NCBI GenBank assembly: GCA_964369355.1
Contig: CAYJEO010000003.1
Span: 1-63,493, forward strand
Length of the DNA stretch: 63,493 bases
Direction of reading: 5' to 3'
Origin: CAYJEO01 sp964369355
GTDB taxonomy: Bacteria; Bacillota_I; Bacilli_A; RF39; UBA660
Every line of letters starts with the position of its first letter. The stretch's first letter is position 1. The notes under the pieces were generated by a model. The model was given only the letters and a program-made list of their open reading frames with translations. It was not told where the DNA came from and made no database searches. The translations under genes were made by a program, and so were the position numbers. This document shows positions 25,479 to 34,123 of this stretch, piece by piece.

Positions 25479-25506
25479 TTGCTTTTTATAAAAAATATGA
25501 TATAAT
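25479..25506 (+). promoter_or_regulatory. Promoter of the candidate small RNA
   Basis: TATAAT at 25501-25506 is a perfect -10, and TTGCTT at 25479-25484 is a fair -35 with 16-base spacing. It lies in the gap after the 25000 gene. Confidence 0.55.
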
Positions 25507-25511
25507 TTATC

Positions 25512-25574
25512 AGTCAGCAATTTTTGTTGGCGATAATGTGTAAGTTCATTAAATAATTTAATGAATTTTTTTTT
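25512..25574 (+). ncRNA. Candidate small RNA of about 60 nt
   Basis: Starting about 6 bases after a perfect -10, the sequence forms a 5' hairpin: GTCAGCAA (25513-25520) pairs at all 8 positions with TTGTTGGC (25524-25531), allowing G-U. A short linker leads to a perfect 10-bp terminator hairpin TTCATTAAAT/ATTTAATGAA (25545-25565) and nine T. No ORF with a ribosome site fits inside. The next gene has its own extended -10 (TGGTATAAT) downstream of the terminator, so this looks like an independent transcript, not a leader. No known RNA family is recognised. Confidence 0.5.
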
Positions 25575-25617
25575 ACCCATATGTGGTATAATATAAAAGA
25601 ATAAATAAGGAGAGTTT

Positions 25618-26094
25618 ATGGAAAAAAATCAAAAAATATATACAACAATATTTGTAGATAAAGTAGGTTACTTCGTAAATGAAGCTAATTATATAGAAAA
25701 CGAAGTTATAAGAATAACCGATGATAAATTAACAAAAAGAAATACAATAGCAAGACCTTTAATAACTTTAAATGATTTAAAAAGAACAGAAGAGTATAAT
25801 GCAGTAATAAAAACAGTGTATACAGTTTCTTTTAATACAGGAATCATTAAAAATAATCATGAGTACAATTTAATTGAATATGATGAACCTTTAGTATGTA
25901 AAGTTAGTAATGGATTTGAAACTTATGCAGAATGTCAACTTTATTGTGATCAAATAAATGCAAATTATTTACCAAGATTAATAGAAGAGTTTAAAGATAA
26001 TAATTTAGAATTTAATCAAGTATTACATACTAGTAATTTTTTTAATATTAAAAGACTTTTAAAAAGTCACTTAAAGAATAAGAAACAGTTATAG
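25618..26094 (+). CDS. Unrecognised soluble protein
   Basis: 158 residues with no membrane segment and no family I recognise. The N-terminal half is beta-rich (IYTTIFVDKVGYFV, VIKTVYTVSFNTG). The C-terminal half is helical and ends in a Lys-rich tail. The region FETYAECQLYCDQINANYLP echoes the 25000 gene product. The promoter is an extended -10 (TGGTATAAT) and the ribosome site AAGGAG. It overlaps nothing; the next gene starts one base after its stop. Confidence 0.6.
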   Translation: MEKNQKIYTTIFVDKVGYFVNEANYIENEVIRITDDKLTKRNTIARPLITLNDLKRTEEYNAVIKTVYTVSFNTGIIKNNHEYNLIEYDEPLVCKVSNGFETYAECQLYCDQINANYLPRLIEEFKDNNLEFNQVLHTSNFFNIKRLLKSHLKNKKQL

Positions 26095-26095
26095 C

Positions 26096-26347
26096 ATGAA
26101 GATAATGTATATATATTTAATTTTAATAAATGTGATGACTTTTATTATATTTGGAATAGATAAGAAAAATTCGAAAAAGAAAAAATTTAGAATAAGTGAA
26201 AATAATTTATTTTTATTATCTCTAATAGGTGGTTCCATAGGAGCACTATTTGGTATGAAATTTTTTAAACATAAAACAAAAAAGAAAAAATTTGCAATTG
26301 GTATACCTTTAATTATTTTTATCCAAATAATTATCTTGTTTTTGTAA
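26096..26347 (+). CDS. DUF1294 family small membrane protein
   Basis: 83 residues with membrane segments at about 3-20, 36-52 and 68-83. The DUF1294 pattern is clear: NVMTFIIFGIDKKNSKKKKF, then RISENNLFLLSLIGGSIGAL, then FFKHKTKKKKF. Function of the family is unknown. The start follows the previous stop after a single base, so translation is probably coupled. Confidence 0.82.
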   Translation: MKIMYIYLILINVMTFIIFGIDKKNSKKKKFRISENNLFLLSLIGGSIGALFGMKFFKHKTKKKKFAIGIPLIIFIQIIILFL

Positions 26348-26387
26348 GTTAAATATGTTAACATATTTGCACAAAGGAAGTGAATTT

Positions 26388-26696
26388 ATGGGAAAACTAT
26401 TTTACGCTTATACTGATTTAGATGATAAAGATGAATCAAATTATTTTATTAAAAGAGATGATTTAGAGAAATTATGGAATAAAATTTATAAAACAAATAT
26501 AAATAAAAGTGAAAATGATTTAATTAGATTAGAAATAATAGAATCATTAATAGATTCTGTAGATATCGAGGTAGATGAAATTATAATAGCTGTTGATATT
26601 TTGATTTTCTTATTTGAAAATTATCCAAATAACTGTTTGGTTAGAAAAACAGAAATAAAAGTAGAGCAAAAAATATATTTAAAAAAATATTTATAG
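26388..26696 (+). CDS. Unrecognised small acidic protein
   Basis: 102 residues from the ATG preceded by AAAGGAAGTGAA; an upstream in-frame ATG at 26355 lies in the promoter region. The sequence is acidic and mostly helical (SENDLIRLEIIESLIDSV, VDEIIIAVDILIFLFENYP). I recognise no family. The gene ends 8 bases before the P-loop ATPase gene, with which it probably forms a two-gene unit. Confidence 0.55.
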   Translation: MGKLFYAYTDLDDKDESNYFIKRDDLEKLWNKIYKTNINKSENDLIRLEIIESLIDSVDIEVDEIIIAVDILIFLFENYPNNCLVRKTEIKVEQKIYLKKYL

Positions 26697-26704
26697 GAGA
26701 GTTT

Positions 26705-27472
26705 ATGCATATAATAGAAGAACCACTAAAAGATTTAACTAATCAACTAAATAGTATAGAAAGTAAATCAGTTTTCTTATTTGCCCAAGTAGGGTGTGGG
26801 AAAACTACTTTTTTAAACTATTTAAAAACAAATGATAAAAATAAAATAAATTTAGTTTTAAATATAAATGGAGATTTATATTATGATTTGATAATTAATT
26901 TATTAAATGAAGTGAAAAATACTAATTTAGAAGTATATAATAATAACTTTAGTAAATACGAAGACTATTTAAAAAACAATTTTCCTGTGGAAAACGTTTT
27001 AAATAATATTATAATAGATATTAAAAATATATTAAAAGTTGAAATAAACTTAGTTATTCAAAATTTTGATCATATATTAAATAATAATATTCCAATTTAT
27101 TCTAAAATAAATAATTTAAAACACTTCAATAAAGTTATATTAGTAACTTCATTAACAAAAGATCAACTAAAAAAATATGATGTGGTAGAGATTAACTATA
27201 GTAATAACCCGTTATATTTTGAAAAAATTTTGTACGCACTAGTTACCGATATAAATAGAAATTTAAAAGCTGGGCAAAATTCTTTTCCTAATCAAAAATT
27301 AACTGGAGAAAAATTAAGACATATAAAGGAAATTTCAAATGGAAATATTAATATAATTAAACATATGTTAAAACAAATTCATAATGAATGGCAAGAACAA
27401 ATACCAGTAGTAGATAAACTAGATATACTAGCACAAGATCAAATAATTAAAAATATTAAAATCAATATGTAA
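26705..27472 (+). CDS. Small P-loop (AAA+-like) ATPase of unknown role
   Basis: 255 residues. Walker A reads FAQVGCGKTTFLNYL (about 27-41), and a possible Walker B is INLVIQNFDHIL (about 118-129). Later helical segments (LRHIKEISNGNINIIKHML) resemble the sensor region of AAA+ or ORC/ExeA-type ATPases. No helicase, nuclease or membrane domain is attached. It follows the 26388 gene by 8 bases. It could be part of a defence or plasmid-like module given the unknown neighbours, but nothing direct shows this. Confidence 0.6.
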   Translation: MHIIEEPLKDLTNQLNSIESKSVFLFAQVGCGKTTFLNYLKTNDKNKINLVLNINGDLYYDLIINLLNEVKNTNLEVYNNNFSKYEDYLKNNFPVENVLNNIIIDIKNILKVEINLVIQNFDHILNNNIPIYSKINNLKHFNKVILVTSLTKDQLKKYDVVEINYSNNPLYFEKILYALVTDINRNLKAGQNSFPNQKLTGEKLRHIKEISNGNINIIKHMLKQIHNEWQEQIPVVDKLDILAQDQIIKNIKINM

Positions 27473-27530
27473 ATATTGTTTTTTTATAAATAAAATTAAA
27501 TATGATATAATAATAATAGGATGTGATAGA

Positions 27531-28412
27531 ATGTATGATACGATAATTATAGGAGCAGGTACTGCTGGATTAACAGCTAGTATATACGCTTTAAGAATGG
27601 GCATGAAAGTACTAATGTTAGAAAAAAGTACTTATGGTGGCCAAATAATTAATTCAAGTGAAGTGGAAAATTTTCCTGGATTTAAAAGTATAGATGGATT
27701 TGAATTTTCAACTAAATTATATGAACAAGCTAAAGCGCTAGGTTTAGAAATAAAATTTAATGAAGTAGTTAATATTGAAGATGGTAATATAAAAAAAGTA
27801 ATTACTAAAAATGAAATTATTGAAACAAAAACTATCATATTAGCGACAGGTCTTCAAAAAAGAAAATTGGGTTTAGAAAATGAAGATAAATTAACGGGTA
27901 AAGGTATTTCATATTGTGCAACTTGTGATGGATATTTTTATAAAGAAAAAATTGTTGCTATGGTAGGTGGTGGAAACACTGCGTTAGAAGAAGTTTTATA
28001 TTTATCTAATTACTGTACTAAAGTATATTTAATAAATAGAAGTGGGTCTTTTAGAGCAGATCAATCTTTAGTAGAAAGAGTATTAGAAAAAGAAAATGTA
28101 GAAATATTATACGATAGCCAAGTAACTAAAATAGTAGGTGAAGAAAAGCTAGAATCTATTTTAGTAAACGATAAAGAATTTAAAATTGATGGTTTATTTA
28201 TAGCTATTGGGCAAATACCTCAAAATGAAATATTTAAGGATTTGATTAATTTAAATGAATATGGATATATTAAAGCTTTAGAAGATTGTAAAACAAATAT
28301 AGATGGTATATATGTAGCAGGAGATTGTAGAACTAAAAAGGTAAGACAATTAGTAACAGCCGCATCTGATGGTGCAGTAGCAGCAATAGAAGCATTTGAA
28401 TATATAAAATAA
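27531..28412 (+). CDS. trxB: Thioredoxin reductase
   Basis: A cytoplasmic flavoenzyme that reduces thioredoxin with NADPH. The 293 residues contain the FAD motif IIIGAGTAGLTASIYA at the N-terminus, the redox-active CATCDG, the second dinucleotide fold VAMVGGGNTALEEV and the C-terminal VAGDCRTKKVRQLVTAASDG. The length is slightly short but complete. The promoter is likely ATATGATATAAT near 27500-27511. It converges with the ArsC/Spx-like gene on a shared terminator. Confidence 0.95.
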   Translation: MYDTIIIGAGTAGLTASIYALRMGMKVLMLEKSTYGGQIINSSEVENFPGFKSIDGFEFSTKLYEQAKALGLEIKFNEVVNIEDGNIKKVITKNEIIETKTIILATGLQKRKLGLENEDKLTGKGISYCATCDGYFYKEKIVAMVGGGNTALEEVLYLSNYCTKVYLINRSGSFRADQSLVERVLEKENVEILYDSQVTKIVGEEKLESILVNDKEFKIDGLFIAIGQIPQNEIFKDLINLNEYGYIKALEDCKTNIDGIYVAGDCRTKKVRQLVTAASDGAVAAIEAFEYIK

Positions 28413-28434
28413 AAGTTGTATTTCTACAACTTTT
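28411..28434. terminator. Bidirectional terminator between trxB and the ArsC-like gene
   Basis: AAAAGTTGTA (28411-28420) and TACAACTTTT (28425-28434) form a perfect 10-bp stem with a TTTC loop, with A runs on one side and T on the other. Confidence 0.9.
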
Positions 28435-28768
28435 TATATTCGTCTAATTTAAATCCGATTAAAATAAAATCATCACTAATTAATAATGGCCTTTTAACTA
28501 ACATACCATCAGTCGCTAATATTTTTAATTTTTCTTCTATACTCATATTAGGTAATTTATCTTTTAGTTTTAACTCTTTGTATTTTAAACCACTTGTATT
28601 AAATAATTTTTTAATATCAATATTATAAATATTGATCCATGATTTTAATTCATCATAAGTCGGATTATTTAACACAATATTTCTATTTTCAATCTTTATA
28701 TTTTTTTCTTCTAAATATTTTAATGCATTTTTACAAGTTGAACATTTTGGATAATTTATAAATAACAT
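28424..28768 (-). CDS. ArsC/Spx family thioredoxin-fold protein
   Basis: 114 residues starting MLFINYPKCSTCKNALKYLEE. The CxxC pair (C10, C13) sits at the ArsC/Spx active-site position. The later segment MLVKRPLLISDDFILIGF carries the conserved Arg-Pro of the family. Members include arsenate reductase, Spx regulators and YffB/YusI-like proteins of unknown role. Placement next to trxB suggests redox biology. The lack of an ars operon argues against arsenic resistance. Spx usually has a longer C-terminus and an RPI motif, so I leave it unnamed. Confidence 0.8.
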   Translation of the reverse strand: MLFINYPKCSTCKNALKYLEEKNIKIENRNIVLNNPTYDELKSWINIYNIDIKKLFNTSGLKYKELKLKDKLPNMSIEEKLKILATDGMLVKRPLLISDDFILIGFKLDEYKKL

Positions 28769-28866
28769 TTTACCACTCCTTTCAATTATTATAACAAATT
28801 TAAAGGAATTTTATTTAAAAAACAACAAAAATATGTTATAATTGTATAACAAAAAGGAGTGAATTT

Positions 28867-30516
28867 ATGACTAATAAAGATTTAGCAAATTTAATATTTC
28901 CAAATATTAATAAAACAATAAAAGACTATGAAGAAATGTATCCTAAAAGAGAATTAGAAAAAAATGCAAAAGTAACTCGTTTTGCCCCATCTCCAACAGG
29001 ATATATTCATATAGGTGGAATATATCAAGCAATTACAAACTATGTATATGCAAATAAAAATAATGGTGTATTTATGCTTAGAATAGAAGATACAGATTCT
29101 GCTCGCGAAGTAAGTGATGCAACTGATTTAATTATTAAAACATTAAATGACTATAATTTAATTCCATCAGAATCAGAATACAAGGGTGAAATAAAAGGTA
29201 ATTATGGGCCATATTATCAAAGTAATAGAAAAGAAATATATCATGCCTTTGTAAAACATTTAATTGAAAAAGGTTTAGCTTATCCTTGTTTTTGTACAAA
29301 AGAAGAATTAGATGAAATGAGAACAGAACAAGAAGGTAAAAAACTTAGAATTGGTTATTACAAAGAACATGCTAGATGTAGAAATTTAACACCAGCAGAA
29401 GCTATAGAAAAAATTAATGAGGGAATACCTTATGGAATTCGTTTTAGATCAAATGGAGATTTTAATAATAAAGTTTTAATTAAAGATTTAATTAAAGGTA
29501 CTGTTGAATTACCGCAAAATGATCAAGATGTAATTATAATGAAAGGTGATAATAAATTACCGACATATCACTTTGCTCATGTTGTTGATGATACTTTAAT
29601 GCGTACAACTGATGTTATCAGAGGAGAAGAATGGTTACCATCTGCTCCAATACATGTTGATTTATTTAATTCTTTTGGATTTGATGTTCCAGCTTATATT
29701 CATACACCATTAATCATGAAAAAAGATGGTGATAAGGCTAGAAAAATTAGTAAAAGAAAAGATCCAGAAGCTTCAATGTCTTATTATTCAGAAAAAGGTT
29801 ATCCAGTGTTAGCTGTAATTGAATCATTAATGACTATAATTAATTCAAATTATGAATCATGGCATACTGCTAATCCTACTTTACCATTTACTGATTTTGA
29901 TTTTAAACCGAATAAAATGTCTTCATCAGGTTCATTTTATAGTTTAGAAAAACTAGATAATATTTCTAAAAATTATTTATCTAAACTAAAAGCAGAAGAA
30001 GTATATGATTTAGTAGAAAAATGGGCTAAAGAATATGACAATAAATTTTATGAATTAATTTCTAAATATAAAGAATACACAATTAAAATATTTAATATTG
30101 AAAGAGAACAAAAAAAGCCTAGAAAAGACTTTGCTTGTTACTCTGAAATTGAATCTCAAATTTGGTATATGTTTGATGAATTATTTGATGATTATAATAA
30201 TTATGAATTCCAAACTATAACTGATATAGAAGAAATTAAGAAAATCGCAGAATATTACTTAAATAATTTATATAATAAAGAAGATGATAAAGAAACTTGG
30301 TTTAACAAAATGAAAGAATTATCTTCTAACTTTGGTTATGCATCAGAAGTAAAAGCTTATAAAGAAAATCCTGAAAATTTTAAAGGACATGTAGGTGATG
30401 TATCTACTGCCTTAAGAGTTTTAATTACTAAAAGAAGTATGACACCAGATTTATATGAAATTATGAATTTATTAGGTAAAGAAAGAATGTTAGATAGAGT
30501 TAATAAATTAGACTAA
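28867..30516 (+). CDS. gltX: Glutamyl-tRNA synthetase
   Basis: 549 residues charging tRNA-Glu (and possibly tRNA-Gln if the enzyme is non-discriminating). A 37-residue N-terminal extension precedes the HIGH-type motif RFAPSPTGYIHIGG. The KMSKS equivalent reads KISKR (in KARKISKRKDPE). A CFCTKEELDEM segment with two Cys follows the catalytic core. The AAAAAGGAGTGAA ribosome site and an extended -10 (TGTTATAAT) lie upstream. A terminator overlaps the stop. The length is above the usual 480-500 because of the extension. Confidence 0.95.
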   Translation: MTNKDLANLIFPNINKTIKDYEEMYPKRELEKNAKVTRFAPSPTGYIHIGGIYQAITNYVYANKNNGVFMLRIEDTDSAREVSDATDLIIKTLNDYNLIPSESEYKGEIKGNYGPYYQSNRKEIYHAFVKHLIEKGLAYPCFCTKEELDEMRTEQEGKKLRIGYYKEHARCRNLTPAEAIEKINEGIPYGIRFRSNGDFNNKVLIKDLIKGTVELPQNDQDVIIMKGDNKLPTYHFAHVVDDTLMRTTDVIRGEEWLPSAPIHVDLFNSFGFDVPAYIHTPLIMKKDGDKARKISKRKDPEASMSYYSEKGYPVLAVIESLMTIINSNYESWHTANPTLPFTDFDFKPNKMSSSGSFYSLEKLDNISKNYLSKLKAEEVYDLVEKWAKEYDNKFYELISKYKEYTIKIFNIEREQKKPRKDFACYSEIESQIWYMFDELFDDYNNYEFQTITDIEEIKKIAEYYLNNLYNKEDDKETWFNKMKELSSNFGYASEVKAYKENPENFKGHVGDVSTALRVLITKRSMTPDLYEIMNLLGKERMLDRVNKLD

Positions 30517-30532
30517 TAATTAGTCTTTTTTA
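30511..30532 (+). terminator. Terminator of gltX
   Basis: GACTAAT AATTAGTC palindrome (30511-30525) followed by T. It includes the stop codon. Confidence 0.75.
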
Positions 30533-30585
30533 TTTGCTATTTATCACCTAATATGTTAATATACTTAGCACAAAGGGGTGTTTGA

Positions 30586-31562
30586 ATGAAAAATTATTAC
30601 TCAAATTTATTAATTGAAGTAAATAATAAGTATAAAGACTATTTAGATTTACCATATAATTTTACATTTGGAACAGAAATAGAATTTGATAACTTATCGA
30701 TAGGGGATGCAAAAAAAGCAATTGAAAATAAGTCAATAAATAGCTGGAATATTGAAGTAGATTGGTCGGTAACTAAAAATGATATAGGTGGAGAACTAGT
30801 AAGTGAAAAACTAAGAAATAAAAAACAAGATTATAAAAAATTAAAAAAAGCTTGTCAAATTTTAAAGAAAAATAGAGCAACAGCAAATGAAAGTACGGCT
30901 GCACACATCCATATTGGAGCACATATTTTTGGAAAAGATGTTGTTTATTTTAAACGATTATTAAAAATGTGGATAACATTTGAAAATGTAATATATAGAT
31001 ATGCTAGATGTGAAAGNNNNNNNNNNNNNNNNNNNNNNNNNNNNNNNNNNNNNNNNNNNNNNNNNNNNNNNNNNNNNNNNNNNNNNNNNNNNNNNNNNNN
31101 NNNNNNNNNNNNNNNNGTATAAACTTATTAAATCTAGATATATTTACAGGAATTAAGACAGAAGAATATAATAGTGAAGAAATATATACAACAGAAGGTT
31201 TAATTGAACTATTAGAAAATAATTGTGAAGATATAGAAAAATTCGAAAATAAAGAATCTTATATGAACACAATAGAATTTACAGTATTTAATGGAACATT
31301 AAATGAAAAAATATGGCAAGAAAATATTAATTTTATTGGGCAATTATGTAACTATGTAATGTCAGATAATTATAATGATGAATTAATTGATTACATGTAT
31401 AATTTAGTAGATAATAATCATTTTAAAAACTACAGTGAAGGTGATTCGTACATACTTTCAGAACTTATTTATTCTAATAATACAGATAAAGAAGTCTTTT
31501 TAAATAGATGCAATAAAGATGCAAATGTAAAACAAATGCAAACTTTGACAAAAACTATATAA
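30586..31562 (+). CDS. Amidoligase-family protein interrupted by a scaffold gap
   Basis: The 5' part (30586-31016) encodes FTFGTEIEFDNLS, a WSVTKNDIGGELVS segment and the AAHIHIGAHIF motif. These match the putative amidoligase family (PF12224), a glutamine-synthetase-like fold that joins carboxylates to amines. The 3' part is open from 31119 in one frame to the stop at 31562 and includes the C-terminal family strand MNTIEFTVFNGTLNEKIW. The two parts differ in frame only because the N count is arbitrary. Unlike the mntP gap, the ends share no overlap, so real sequence is missing. The usual gamma-glutamylcyclotransferase partner gene is not adjacent. Its substrate is unknown. Confidence 0.75.
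31017..31116. other. Scaffold gap (100 N) inside the amidoligase gene
   Basis: 100 N with no shared sequence at the edges. The true missing length is unknown. Confidence 0.95.
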
Positions 31563-31609
31563 AATGTTATAATTATGCAGTTAAAAAGACGAAATAGTAA
31601 GGTGATAAT

Positions 31610-32191
31610 ATGAAAATAACGTCAGTAGATTTAGTAATGAGTGCCGTAAGACGTAGTCAATATCCAACAGATAACAAACCAGAATACTTATTAGTAGGTA
31701 GATCAAATGTAGGAAAAAGTAGTTTTATTAATTCATTAATTAATAGAAAAAACTATGCAAGAACAAGTTCTATGCCAGGTAAAACACAAACAATTAACTT
31801 TTACCATGTAAATAATGAATTTTATTTAGTTGATGCACCAGGATATGGGTATGCAGCTTTATCAAAAGCAAAACAAAAAAAATTCGGATTAATGATGGAA
31901 GATTATTTAACAAATAGAGATAACTTAAAGCAAGTATTTATGTTAATAGACTTTAGACATAGACCAACAAACGATGACATTATAATGTATAATTTCTTAA
32001 AATATCATAAATTACCTGTAACAATTGTTGCAACAAAATGTGATAAAGTAGGAATTACTTTACATCAAAAACAAAGATCTTTAATTTTACAAGATTTAGA
32101 TTTAGTTGTAGGAGATGACTTTGTAGTATTTTCAAATATTACTAAAGAAGGTAAAGCAGATATTCACGCTAAAATATCTAGAACATTATAA
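31610..32191 (+). CDS. engB: Ribosome biogenesis GTPase EngB/YsxC
   Basis: A 193-residue GTPase needed for large-subunit assembly. G1 is GRSNVGKSSFIN, G3 is DAPGYGYA, G4 is TKCDKVG, and the switch region TSSMPGKTQTINFY is typical of YsxC. The start follows an AAGGTGATAAT ribosome site. An extended -10 (TGTTATAAT) lies at about 31564-31572. In B. subtilis ysxC sits next to lon; here lon is 24 kb away. Confidence 0.95.
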   Translation: MKITSVDLVMSAVRRSQYPTDNKPEYLLVGRSNVGKSSFINSLINRKNYARTSSMPGKTQTINFYHVNNEFYLVDAPGYGYAALSKAKQKKFGLMMEDYLTNRDNLKQVFMLIDFRHRPTNDDIIMYNFLKYHKLPVTIVATKCDKVGITLHQKQRSLILQDLDLVVGDDFVVFSNITKEGKADIHAKISRTL

Positions 32192-32233
32192 TCAAAAAAA
32201 TGTAAATTACATAAAATAATTTAGGTGATTTAA

Positions 32234-32704
32234 TTGAAGATAGAACAATGTGATGATTTTAAAACGATTGTATATGTAAAAAATTCTTTTGTTGATTTTG
32301 AAGATAAAGAATTAATAGAAGAGTATTTTATAGATTTATTTTCTAAATTAAGACAATATTATAATATGGAAATAAAAGGATATTACAATATAAAAATATA
32401 TGTAGATACTTATTATGGAAGTGTGTTTGAAATAATAAAAGAAGAAATAGAATATTTTGAATATTCTGACACAGTAGATATGAGAGCATCAATACCGATT
32501 AAAAGTGATTTTTTATATAAAACAGAAGACTTTTATTGGATAAACAAAGAATTAAAAAACAAAATAACTTTATACAAAGACAAAGAAAATTTATATATAA
32601 GTTTAAATGAATTAGTAAATAATAATGTATTTGCACTTATTTTAGAAAATACAAACTTAATATATAAAAATATAAATAAAAATAAATTGATAAAAATGTA
32701 TTAA
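32234..32704 (+). CDS. Unrecognised soluble protein
   Basis: 156 residues starting at a TTG with TTAGGTGATT ahead. It has no membrane segment and no motif I recognise. The protein is acidic and rich in Tyr and Phe (DFEDKELIEEYFIDLFSKL, IEYFEYSDTVDM), with a beta-rich middle. It lies between engB and der, with a terminator after it, so it may belong to the engB transcript. Confidence 0.6.
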   Translation: MKIEQCDDFKTIVYVKNSFVDFEDKELIEEYFIDLFSKLRQYYNMEIKGYYNIKIYVDTYYGSVFEIIKEEIEYFEYSDTVDMRASIPIKSDFLYKTEDFYWINKELKNKITLYKDKENLYISLNELVNNNVFALILENTNLIYKNINKNKLIKMY

Positions 32705-32716
32705 TTACATTTTTAT
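32693..32716 (+). terminator. Terminator before der
   Basis: AAAATGTA and TACATTTT with a TTAAT loop, followed by TATTTT. It spans the preceding stop. Confidence 0.7.
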
Positions 32717-32758
32717 TTTGTTAAAATATGTTATAATACAAAAAAAAGAGGTGGAAGT

Positions 32759-34075
32759 ATGAAAAAACCAGTAGTAGCATTAGTAGGTAGACCAAATGTA
32801 GGTAAATCAACTTTATTTAATAAAATAGCAGGAAGAAAAATATCTATTATCGAAGATACGCCAGGAGTAACACGTGATAGAGTATATGCAACAGTAAACT
32901 TTAATAACTATTCATACCATTTAATAGATACAGGTGGAATCGATATAGGACAAGGAGATTTTAATAAAGATATTAAAACTCAAGTTGAACTAGCGATAGA
33001 TGAAGCAGATAAAGTTATTTTTGTTGTGGATGGAAAAGAAGGATTAACATCAAACGATTATGTTGTAAGAGATATGTTAATTAAAAGTAATAAAGAAATA
33101 ATATTAGCAGTAAATAAATCAGATACAAAATTAGCACAAGAAAACTTTTATGATTTTTATGAATTAGGATTTTCAAATTTAATTCAAGTATCAGGAGAAC
33201 AAAATACAGGTATTTATGATCTTCAAGAAGAAATAACAAAAGATTTTTCTGAATTAGAAGAAATAGAATACGGAAGTGACTGTATTAAGTTTTCTGTAAT
33301 AGGAAGACCAAATGTTGGAAAATCATGTTTAGTAAATGCTATCTTAAATGAAGAAAGAGCAATTGTTTCTGATGTAGCAGGAACAACACGTGATTCAGTA
33401 GATACAACGTTTAACTACCATAATGAAGAATTTATCGTAATTGATACAGCCGGAATGAGAAAAAAAGGTAAAGTATATGAAAGTATTGAAAAATATAGTG
33501 TTTTAAGAGCTTTAAAAGCTATAGATAGATCTGATGTATGTTTATTAGTTATTAATGCACAAGAAGGAATTATTGAACACGATAAACATATTGCTTCATA
33601 TGCATTAGAAGCAGGTAAAGGTATAATTATAGTTGTAAATAAATGGGATGTAATCGAAAACAAAGATGAGGAAATGAAATACTGGAATAAATTAATTAGA
33701 GCAGAATTTCAATTTATCCCATATGCTCCTATAGTATTCTTATCAGCATTAACAAAAAGAAGAATTCATACTTTAATGCCACAAATATTAAAAGTAAATG
33801 AAAACTGTAAAAAAGAATTTAAAACAAGTATATTAAATGATGTAATTAATGATGCTTACGCACTTAATTTACCACCTTCTTATAAAGGTAAAAGATTAAA
33901 AATATATTTCTCTAAACAAGTAAGAAATTGTCCACCAACTTTTGACATATCAGTAAACTCAAAAGGATTAATACATTTTTCTTATCATAGATATTTAGAA
34001 AATAAAATAAGAGAATCTTTTGATTTAGAAGGAACACCAATTGTAATTAATTTTAAAAATAAAGGTGAAGAATAA
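32759..34075 (+). CDS. der: Ribosome biogenesis GTPase Der (EngA)
   Basis: A tandem GTPase for 50S assembly. The first G domain has GRPNVGKSTLFN and DTGGID, with NKSD as G4. The second has GRPNVGKSCLVN, DTAGMRKKGKV and NKWD. A KH-like C-terminal domain ends the 438 residues. The promoter contains TATGTTATAAT and the ribosome site is AAAGAGGTGG. The hairpin containing the spoVIF ribosome site begins five bases after the stop. Confidence 0.96.
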   Translation: MKKPVVALVGRPNVGKSTLFNKIAGRKISIIEDTPGVTRDRVYATVNFNNYSYHLIDTGGIDIGQGDFNKDIKTQVELAIDEADKVIFVVDGKEGLTSNDYVVRDMLIKSNKEIILAVNKSDTKLAQENFYDFYELGFSNLIQVSGEQNTGIYDLQEEITKDFSELEEIEYGSDCIKFSVIGRPNVGKSCLVNAILNEERAIVSDVAGTTRDSVDTTFNYHNEEFIVIDTAGMRKKGKVYESIEKYSVLRALKAIDRSDVCLLVINAQEGIIEHDKHIASYALEAGKGIIIVVNKWDVIENKDEEMKYWNKLIRAEFQFIPYAPIVFLSALTKRRIHTLMPQILKVNENCKKEFKTSILNDVINDAYALNLPPSYKGKRLKIYFSKQVRNCPPTFDISVNSKGLIHFSYHRYLENKIRESFDLEGTPIVINFKNKGEE

Positions 34076-34079
34076 GATA

Positions 34080-34123
34080 AACTTTCTACTGTAATAACAT
34101 ATATTATGGTAGGAGGTTTTTTT
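34080..34123 (+). terminator. 17-bp hairpin plus T7 after der that contains the spoVIF ribosome site and a sigma-K/E-like -10
   Basis: 34080-34096 pairs with 34102-34118 at all 17 positions, counting G-U pairs, around an ACATA loop. T7 leads into the spoVIF ATG. The 3' arm includes AGGAGGT, the spoVIF ribosome site. CATATATTA (34098-34106), matching the sigma-K -10 pattern CATANNNTA, spans the loop and the start of the 3' arm; AC lies 15 bases upstream. A transcript starting there would lack the 5' arm and have a free ribosome site. Confidence 0.65.

Noticed and set aside
31017..31116. N run as a possible repeat or hairpin region
   Set aside because: It is exactly 100 N, the default scaffold spacer. 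Nothing biological can be read from it.
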